This document shows, one piece after another, positions 1 to 5,085 of a DNA stretch of 7,049 bases (the first letter of the stretch is position 1; every line of letters starts with the position of its first letter). The stretch comes from CAIOZW01 sp049317725 (GTDB taxonomy: Bacteria > Acidobacteriota > Blastocatellia > RBC074): contig JBMOHS010000192.1 in the NCBI GenBank assembly GCA_049317725.1, forward strand, positions 1-7,049, in the 5' to 3' direction. Position numbers and translations under genes: made by a program. The notes under the pieces are model-generated. The model was given only the letters and a program-made list of their open reading frames with translations. It ran no database searches and was not told the origin of the DNA.

Positions 1-785
1 CCGAGCGTACCGTTGGTTCCGATGACCGCCACCGTCACCGCCGCCGTCGAGTTGGTCACTAGATTCCCGCGCAAGTCCTGAATCTGGACGACCGGTTGGG
101 TGAGCAGCGCCGCCCCTGAGGCCCCTGCCACCGGCGCGGTGGTCAGGGCCAACTGGGACGGTGCTCCAGTGGTCACCGTCAGATTGCCCGAATCGACCGA
201 CAACGACCCCGAGGTGAAGCGCAGCACGTAGTTCGTATCGGGCGCTCCCGCCAGCGTCAGTCCACTGAAGGTCGCCACGCCGTTGCTGACGTTGACCGTT
301 GTCGTCCCCCCAAGTATCCCCCCAGTTCCTGACTGGATCGTCACTGTCACCGATGCCGTCGAACCGGTGATCAGATTCCCGCCGGAATCCTGCACCTCCA
401 GTACCGGCTGAACGGCAAGAGGTGCTCCTGAGGCCCCCGCCACCGGCGCGGTCGTCAAGACCAAGGCTGCCGCCGGGCCGGCTTCGGTCACCGTCAGGGG
501 ACCGCTATCGACCGTCAAGGAACCATCGGTAAATTGAAGGACATAGCTCGAGCCAACCCTGCCCGCCAACCCCAGTCCATTGAACGTGGCGACACCATTG
601 AAGGCATTGACGGTCGTCGCGCCGACGAGTGTGCCGCCCGTTCCGGACAGGATCGATACCGTCACGGGGTCATTGGTGGCGCTGATCACGTTGCCCCCTG
701 CGTCGAGAAACCTCACCGACGGGAAGGTGGTGAACGACGTTCCCGAAGGACCAGGAACCGGTGCTGTGGCCAGCTCAAGTTGCGC
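1..785 (-). repeat. Tandem array of about 104-residue Ig-like (invasin/filamin-type) repeats, two full units and a third cut by the edge
   Basis: On the minus strand the units start near 785, 470 and 158, giving periods of 315 bp (105 residues) and 312 bp (104 residues). Each opens with L-x-L-x-T-A-P-V-x-G-x-S-G, continues with D-x-x-G-N and V-T-V, and closes with NGVATF-[SN]-GL-x-LAG, then a Y-V-L-x-F-T strand and L-x-V-D-S-G-x-L-T-V-T. Units 2 and 3 are closer to each other (29 of the first 43 residues identical) than units 1 and 2 (19 of 43), which fits growth of the array toward the C-terminus by duplication. The third unit is truncated by the window, so the copy number is unknown. Confidence 0.88.
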
Positions 786-2942
786 CGGGACAGGCGTCAC
801 CCGGATGGTGATCGTTCCTTCCACGGTTGAGTTCTGTGTGCCGTCATTGGCCCTGAAGAGGAAGAAGTCGGTGCCAGTAAACCCCGTATTCGGCGTGTAG
901 GTCAGGTCAGGTGCTGTCCCTGAGAGGGTACCATTGGTCGGTTGGATCGTGGTCGTGAAGGTGAGCGAGGCGTTCTCCTGGTCAATGCCTGTCAGTGTAA
1001 TCGACCGGGCAGTATTCTGCCGCGTCGAGACCGTCTGGTCATTGGGAACAGGCGGGAAGTTGAAGCTGGAAGTCTGGGAGGCAACGGCTTGCGAATTGAG
1101 GCTGACGGCCGAGGTGGATCCGAACTCATTCGTGCGCGTCGCCTGGACGCGAATCACTTTGCCCACCTGGGCACTCGTCACGGTGAAGGTAGTCCCAGTT
1201 GCTCCGGAGATATTGACGTTGTCGGCCTGCCACTGGTAGGCAGTCGTCATCGCCTGCGATCCATTATTGATCCAATTGCTGTTTGGATCGTTGACCGAAA
1301 GAGTTGTCCCAACAGGTGGGGTCCCCTGGCGCACGACTGGGTTCCCTCCCCCCAGGGTCGGACGCACGACATTGTAGGGCCGTCCGGGGATGAAGACCAA
1401 GCTCGAGTTCGAGAACGGCCCTGGCCCATCGGCGGTGACAGCCGCGACCTGAACAGCGTACGTGGCACCGTTCGTCAACCCGGTAAGAACATACGAGAGT
1501 GGATTCGGTACCGGAGAGACACTGATTCCATCCGCTGTCGGCAGCCAATTTTGACCATTGTCGATGGAATAACGGATCCGGTAGGATGTGATGGTCTGTT
1601 CAGTCGAGGGTGCGGTCCAGGAGACTGTTGCCTGGGCATTACCAGGAACGACTATCGGCGCGGAGACCAGCGCAAGGTCACTCGAGACCGTCGCCAAATT
1701 GACTGTCGAGCCGGCTCCGTAGTACCAAGTGATAAACCGGCTGCCGTTCGCCGGAATGTTGCCAAGTAGCTGGTAAATTCCGTAGGCTCCATCATTGGTA
1801 ATGCTGATCGGTAAGCCACTTGCTCCACCTGGATTATTGTCCCAGGCCACCAGCGGACTTCTATTGACCACCCTGTTGATGAAACCATTCGTTTCGCAGC
1901 AGCCGTGACGGCTGCCAATGATCATATTCGTTCCGGGCGTAGTCGAGTAGAAGAGAACTCCCTCACTTCCAGAGGTGATCTGAACCATCTGTGAACGGTC
2001 TGACGCATTGGTCAGTGGCGTGAAGACCCCATTGACAACGTTGCCACGCACCTTCATGTTTGAGTCGCTGTTGCCTACCCAGTCGTCCCGAGTGCCTACC
2101 CACAAATGCACGTTCCCGGTGGGGGTCGCGTTCGTGTTGCGCACTTGAGTAATGATCTTGATGAAGTTGTCGAATCGACCAAGTGAGTAGGTCTGCTGGA
2201 TCTCCAGACCATTCAAGCCCGAACCGGAGAGCTTGCCTCGTGTGACGATGACACCATAGCCCTTGACACCACCGCCCGTGAGTGTTGCCGTGGTGTTGAA
2301 GCCCGAGTAGTCGAACACCTGATCGGTCAACCCCGGGTTTTCGACGACGGAGCTGCCGGTCCAGTTGGTGCCGGTACCGACACCAAGCGCGACATCCAGC
2401 GGGAGGGTACTATAGGTGAGCTTGTAGAATCTGCCGTCGTTTCCTCTGTAGTAGGGTTGTATAAGGTTACCACTGCTGTTGACCGAATTCTGTGTCTGGG
2501 AATTGTTGGGCCCACCAATTGAGATGTTGCCGTTGTCGAGGACGTAGAAAGAAGGGGTCGTCGTCTGAAGAGATCTCGACGCAGGGGCCAATGTCGAGCC
2601 GAGCATTTTTATCGGATCGACCGTCGGAGGAAGGGTCTTCGCGACCAGCTGTGTCAGGGTGGCCATTCCGATGCCAGCGCCAGCGCGCACCCCCTCACTC
2701 AGCCCGATTCCAGCCAAAATCAGGACAGCAAGCCCCAAAAACGCTTTGGCATGTCGCCATCGAAGATTGACGAGCGAGCGTCCAGCCAAGCCAACCCCTT
2801 CAGTATTCGAATCTTGCCACCCTTTATTTGGATCTCCAATTCCTGCGCCAACCCTGTCGAAAGGACTGATAATTATTGACTTTAGCGACAGGGATCTCCG
2901 ATTGCGACTGTTAGTCTGCGTCTCTCTCTCCGGTGTGTGCAT
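1..2942 (-). CDS. Giant secreted Ig-repeat surface protein (adhesin-like), 5' part only; C-terminus lies beyond the left edge
   Basis: An uninterrupted minus-strand frame gives 980 residues and is still open at base 1. I start it at the ATG at 2942-2940, preceded by AGGGGGT six bases upstream; the in-frame stop upstream is at 3002-3000. A TTG at 2789 (residue 52), preceded by AAGGGG, would give a more usual signal peptide. Layout by residue: hydrophobic core 67-81 ending in a VRA cleavage-like site (85-87); an unnamed beta-rich module about 88-418 with GTRDDWVGNSD (283-293), a Cys-Cys pair (348-349) and TWYYGAG (405-411); a fibronectin type III domain about 421-520; an Ig-like domain with YQWQ and VGKVIRVQATRTN about 525-618; a cadherin-like/Big_9-type domain with LTYTPNTGFTGTDFF about 625-718; then tandem invasin/filamin-like repeats from 720. 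No catalytic motif is visible. Large exported proteins of this design usually act in adhesion or as surface structures; the exact role, substrate and anchoring mode (the C-terminus is missing) are unknown. It is divergent from the epimerase across a 1.14 kb gap. Confidence 0.9.
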   Translation of the reverse strand, partial: MHTPERETQTNSRNRRSLSLKSIIISPFDRVGAGIGDPNKGWQDSNTEGVGLAGRSLVNLRWRHAKAFLGLAVLILAGIGLSEGVRAGAGIGMATLTQLVAKTLPPTVDPIKMLGSTLAPASRSLQTTTPSFYVLDNGNISIGGPNNSQTQNSVNSSGNLIQPYYRGNDGRFYKLTYSTLPLDVALGVGTGTNWTGSSVVENPGLTDQVFDYSGFNTTATLTGGGVKGYGVIVTRGKLSGSGLNGLEIQQTYSLGRFDNFIKIITQVRNTNATPTGNVHLWVGTRDDWVGNSDSNMKVRGNVVNGVFTPLTNASDRSQMVQITSGSEGVLFYSTTPGTNMIIGSRHGCCETNGFINRVVNRSPLVAWDNNPGGASGLPISITNDGAYGIYQLLGNIPANGSRFITWYYGAGSTVNLATVSSDLALVSAPIVVPGNAQATVSWTAPSTEQTITSYRIRYSIDNGQNWLPTADGISVSPVPNPLSYVLTGLTNGATYAVQVAAVTADGPGPFSNSSLVFIPGRPYNVVRPTLGGGNPVVRQGTPPVGTTLSVNDPNSNWINNGSQAMTTAYQWQADNVNISGATGTTFTVTSAQVGKVIRVQATRTNEFGSTSAVSLNSQAVASQTSSFNFPPVPNDQTVSTRQNTARSITLTGIDQENASLTFTTTIQPTNGTLSGTAPDLTYTPNTGFTGTDFFLFRANDGTQNSTVEGTITIRVTPVPAQLELATAPVPGPSGTSFTTFPSVRFLDAGGNVISATNDPVTVSILSGTGGTLVGATTVNAFNGVATFNGLGLAGRVGSSYVLQFTDGSLTVDSGPLTVTEAGPAAALVLTTAPVAGASGAPLAVQPVLEVQDSGGNLITGSTASVTVTIQSGTGGILGGTTTVNVSNGVATFSGLTLAGAPDTNYVLRFTSGSLSVDSGNLTVTTGAPSQLALTTAPVAGASGAALLTQPVVQIQDLRGNLVTNSTAAVTVAVIGTNGTL

Positions 2943-2948
2943 TGATCT

Positions 2949-2955
2949 ACCCCCT
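2949..2955 (-). promoter_or_regulatory. Ribosome binding site of the giant surface protein
   Basis: The minus strand reads AGGGGGT, one mismatch from AGGAGGT, with six bases before the ATG at 2942. It favours this start over the in-frame TTG at 2789, which has its own weaker AAGGGG five bases upstream. The choice decides whether the protein has a 66-residue or a 15-residue stretch before its hydrophobic core. Confidence 0.55.
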
Positions 2956-3048
2956 CGAACAAGTTTGGACACTGCTTTGTGTGATTGATGATCCAACTTT
3001 TAAGACGCTCTGCGCGATTGCCTGATTCGCGGTTTGTCTGCGCTCTTC

Positions 3049-3299
3049 TTCATAACTACGGTGTGGTCATAAATAGTTTCCACTCTTTGAACTCTCCCAG
3101 ATCATTGATCGTTTTCAGTAACTTGCCATTACTCTTGGCCGGTGAGTGTCAATCAATAAACAAAATTCTTTTCTTGCTGATTAAAATATTTAGACGACCA
3201 CAGCACATACCAACTTGCGCATTGGTATATATTTAAAAAGTCAACATGTCTCCCATGATCAGAACTTAAAGATCGTTTTATAGCACCCATAGTTATGAA
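3049..3299. repeat. Inverted pair of the 13-mer TTCATAACTAYGG bounding 251 bp of AT-rich sequence
   Basis: The plus strand at 3049-3061 reads TTCATAACTACGG and the minus strand at 3299-3287 reads TTCATAACTATGG, 12 of 13 identical. The similarity does not extend outward and there is no flanking target-site duplication, so a small inserted element is not supported. Paired binding sites or chance are the alternatives. Confidence 0.35.
3207..3228. repeat. Perfect 7-bp inverted repeat with 8-base spacer (operator-like palindrome)
   Basis: The arms ATACCAA (3207-3213) and TTGGTAT (3222-3228) are exact complements around the spacer CTTGCGCA. It sits in the most AT-rich part of the gap, next to TATATTTAAAAAG. 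Its size and symmetry suit a dimeric repressor site. It is not a good terminator, as no T-run follows on either strand. No regulator gene is present in the window to pair it with. Confidence 0.35.
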
Positions 3300-3332
3300 A
3301 AGTCTTTACAATATTAAGGATGGGCGCTTTTT
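3283..3332 (+). terminator. Possible imperfect intrinsic terminator or structured element in the gap
   Basis: GCACCCAT (3283-3290) can pair with ATGGGCGC (3320-3327), and TTTTT (3328-3332) follows at once on the plus strand. The stem has one A-C mismatch in plus-strand RNA and is fully paired with one G-U in minus-strand RNA. The 29-base loop is long, though it contains AAAG/CTTT that could pair inside. No plus-strand gene ends nearby, so if real it would end an unannotated transcript. Confidence is low. Confidence 0.22.
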
Positions 3333-3732
3333 ATATTTATTCAGATCGCTAGTAAAAATTCAGAACCTTATCAAGAAGACAAATAGAGCGTGCGCAAGGG
3401 CCGAGAACGACATCTCTCGACCTGCAATCGCCACTGAGGGAGGATCGAAATTGAATTAGGGCAAAGACCTACTCGACTGAGATCTGATCCAACCTTTTGT
3501 AATATCAAGAAATTGAATAATGCTTACTCTATACAGGGAGGCATGTTGGAGGGTCATTATCTCCCAATTCTTCTCAGGCGATGCGGGTGGAGGGCGCTCC
3601 ATATCAATCATGTAATCGAGGAGGAATGTGACGCCGAAAGCCCCAGCAATTGCCCTCTTAAATATTTTACTAAAAAATCAACTTCGCACGGAGAATCTTC
3701 TAATCTCGCAATGTTGGGTAACAACCAGCCAG

Positions 3733-3895
3733 TGATCATCCCACCTGTGGAAGGATCGATGATCAGAGGCGGCAGCAACCAATCGAGAGAGAGAAGGAAA
3801 TGAAGGGCAGCAGAGAGTGTGCCCAGGGATCAGGGAATGGTCAGATTGAAGTGGCGGGAAAGTCTCCGAACGTCGTGGGAAAAATGGGATGATCA
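3733..3895. repeat. Three copies of the 8-mer TGATCATC in both orientations
   Basis: TGATCATC lies at 3733-3740, and its complement GATGATCA lies at 3758-3765 and 3888-3895. The first two form an 8-bp stem with a 17-base loop that itself contains CCACCTGTGG. The first and third extend to a 12-bp exact inverted pair (GTGATCATCCCA at 3732-3743, complement at 3885-3896). They lie 190-350 bases upstream of the epimerase start, where regulator binding sites could be, but no regulator is known here. Confidence 0.35.
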
Positions 3896-4063
3896 CCAAC
3901 CAAGAGAGGGCGTCCTCCGGTAGAATGGGCGAGGGGTTCCCACCGTCGTGCGGGGCAGGCAGATCAAGACTGGAATGGGCAGTGGAAGGTGAAGCTGAGA
4001 TCGATGGCTCGGGACGACTGGCAAGAGGCGAAAGCGAGAGGAAGACCGTGGGGTAGCGAAGAA

Positions 4064-4074
4064 GAGGAGGGGGG
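4064..4074 (+). promoter_or_regulatory. Ribosome binding site of the nucleotide-sugar epimerase
   Basis: GAGGAGGGGGG ends eight bases before the ATG at 4083. The exact AGGAGG (4065-4070) is 12 bases away and the G-run is nearer. The site lies at the end of a strongly purine-rich leader, so some of the match may be compositional, but it agrees with the start placed just before the conserved nucleotide-binding motif. Confidence 0.6.
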
Positions 4075-4082
4075 ATCGTCAA

Positions 4083-5075
4083 ATGGTCCAGAAAAGGTAC
4101 TTGGTAACGGGTGGAGCCGGCTTCATCGGAAGTCACTTGGTCGAGGGGCTACTGGGTCAGGAGGCGACCCACGGGGTGACGGTGATCGACAACTTCGATG
4201 ACTTTTACGACCCGGCGATCAAGTGGGGGAACGTTGAGCCCCATCGGGGATTCCCTGGTTGGCGACTGGTCAACCTGGATTTGCGTGATGGAAGGGGGAT
4301 CGAAGAGGTCTTCCGGGCTGAAGCAGCAGAATCCGGGGGGAACGCCCCCTTCGACACGATCGTTCACTTGGCGGCGAGAGCCGGGGTGCGCCCTTCGGTC
4401 GCCGATCCCCTGCTCTATCAGGAGATCAACATCGGAGGGACGCTGCAACTGCTCGAACTTGCTCGCCGGTTTGGGGTGAAGAAGTTTGTCTTTGCCTCGT
4501 CGAGTTCGATCTATGGTCCTGAGGCAAGCGTCCCGTTTCGGGAAGATGCGCCACTCTCCCCGATCTCGCCGTACGCCGCGACCAAGGCCGCGGGCGAACT
4601 CTTTGCGCACACCTACAGCCACCTTTATGGAATCAACGTCATCTGCCTGCGCTTCTTCACCGTCTATGGGCCACGCCAGCGACCAGACTTGGCGATCCAC
4701 AAATTCGCGCGGCAGATCTTGAGGGGAGCTCCGATCCACGTCTATGGAGATGGGAGCGCAGAGCGTGATTTCACCTACATTGACGACATCCTGCAGGGCG
4801 TGCTTGCGGCGATCGAGTATGAGGAGACGAGGTTTGAGATCATCAACCTCGGAGAGTCGGAGACGATCTCGGTAACGGGGATGATCATGCTCTTGGAGGA
4901 GGCACTGGGGAGAAGAGCGATTGTCGAGTACCACCGGGCGCAACCCGGAGATCTCCCCCGAACTCACGCAGACATCGGGAAGGCCCGGCGGTTGCTGGGC
5001 TATCGCCCATCGACGCCATTGCGGCTGGGGATTGGCAAGTTCGTCGAGTGGCTGCGATCTCATCCCTCCCAATGA
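4083..5075 (+). CDS. NAD-dependent nucleotide-sugar epimerase, UDP-glucuronate 4-epimerase type
   Basis: This 330-residue protein is an extended short-chain dehydrogenase/reductase. Visible are the dinucleotide-binding GGAGFIGSH (residues 10-18, glycines 10, 13 and 16), the acidic residue D36 in DNFDDFYDP (36-44), HLAARAGVRPS (95-105), SSSSIYG (139-145), the catalytic pair Y164 and K168 in SPYAATK, RFFTVYGPRQRPD (190-202) and GDGSAERDFTYIDD (222-235). The DNFDDFYDP and RFFTVYGPxxRPD motifs are characteristic of UDP-glucuronate 4-epimerases, which interconvert UDP-glucuronate and UDP-galacturonate in the cytoplasm for capsule, exopolysaccharide or lipopolysaccharide synthesis. The length is normal for the family and all key residues are present. 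The start follows a purine-rich ribosome binding site and places the Rossmann motif at the usual distance. A related specificity (UDP-glucose or UDP-GlcNAc 4-epimerase) is possible. It stands alone on this strand, with no glycosyltransferase next to it in the window. Confidence 0.93.
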   Translation: MVQKRYLVTGGAGFIGSHLVEGLLGQEATHGVTVIDNFDDFYDPAIKWGNVEPHRGFPGWRLVNLDLRDGRGIEEVFRAEAAESGGNAPFDTIVHLAARAGVRPSVADPLLYQEINIGGTLQLLELARRFGVKKFVFASSSSIYGPEASVPFREDAPLSPISPYAATKAAGELFAHTYSHLYGINVICLRFFTVYGPRQRPDLAIHKFARQILRGAPIHVYGDGSAERDFTYIDDILQGVLAAIEYEETRFEIINLGESETISVTGMIMLLEEALGRRAIVEYHRAQPGDLPRTHADIGKARRLLGYRPSTPLRLGIGKFVEWLRSHPSQ

Positions 5076-5085
5076 AGGGGGGAAC

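Larger units (their letters stand above)
2943..4082. other. Long non-coding gap between divergent genes, compositionally two-part
   Basis: No frame here looks like a protein. The longest open stretches (252-291 bases on plus, 459 on minus) lack ribosome binding sites and recognisable motifs. Bases 3061-3360 contain 103 G+C of 300 (34%), against about 65% in the adjacent epimerase. Bases 3781-4080 are 70% purine on the plus strand, with runs such as GAGAGAGAGAAGGAAA. The gap must hold the promoters of both divergent genes and their leaders, but I cannot place a convincing -35/-10 pair on either strand. It contains the inverted repeats and hairpin listed separately. It could be a decayed gene, a large regulatory region, or the site of an unrecognised small RNA; the sequence alone does not decide. 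Confidence 0.75.

Noticed and set aside
1..785. CRISPR or non-coding tandem repeat reading of the 312-315 bp periodicity
   Set aside because: The period is a multiple of three, the frame is open throughout, and the units translate into a recognisable Ig-like fold.
942..1769. Open plus-strand frame of 275 codons opposite the giant gene
   Set aside because: It is antisense to a frame with recognisable FN3 and Ig motifs. Its own product is Arg/Gly/Asp-rich with no domain.
3148..3153. Minus-strand TTGACA as the -35 of a promoter for the giant gene
   Set aside because: The hexamer is perfect, but the bases 15-18 further on give no acceptable -10. Likewise the minus-strand TATAAA at 3282-3277 has no -35 at a usable distance.
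2985..3236. Open plus-strand frame of 83 codons in the AT-rich half
   Set aside because: No ribosome binding site, TTG start, product without motif.
3049..3299. A MITE or other small mobile element
   Set aside because: The inverted arms are only 13 bp and do not extend, and there is no flanking target-site duplication.
2989..3493. Direct repeat TGATCCAAC at 2989-2997 and 3485-3493 as attachment sites
   Set aside because: Nine bases in a GATC-rich region is within chance, and no integrase is present.
3513..3803. Open plus-strand frame of 96 codons in the gap
   Set aside because: It would start at TTG with no ribosome binding site, and the product shows no recognisable pattern. A small unknown protein is possible but not supported.
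3678..4136. Open minus-strand frame of 152 codons in the gap
   Set aside because: The Ser/Pro-rich product is what the complement of purine-rich DNA gives. There is no motif, and it overlaps the epimerase start.
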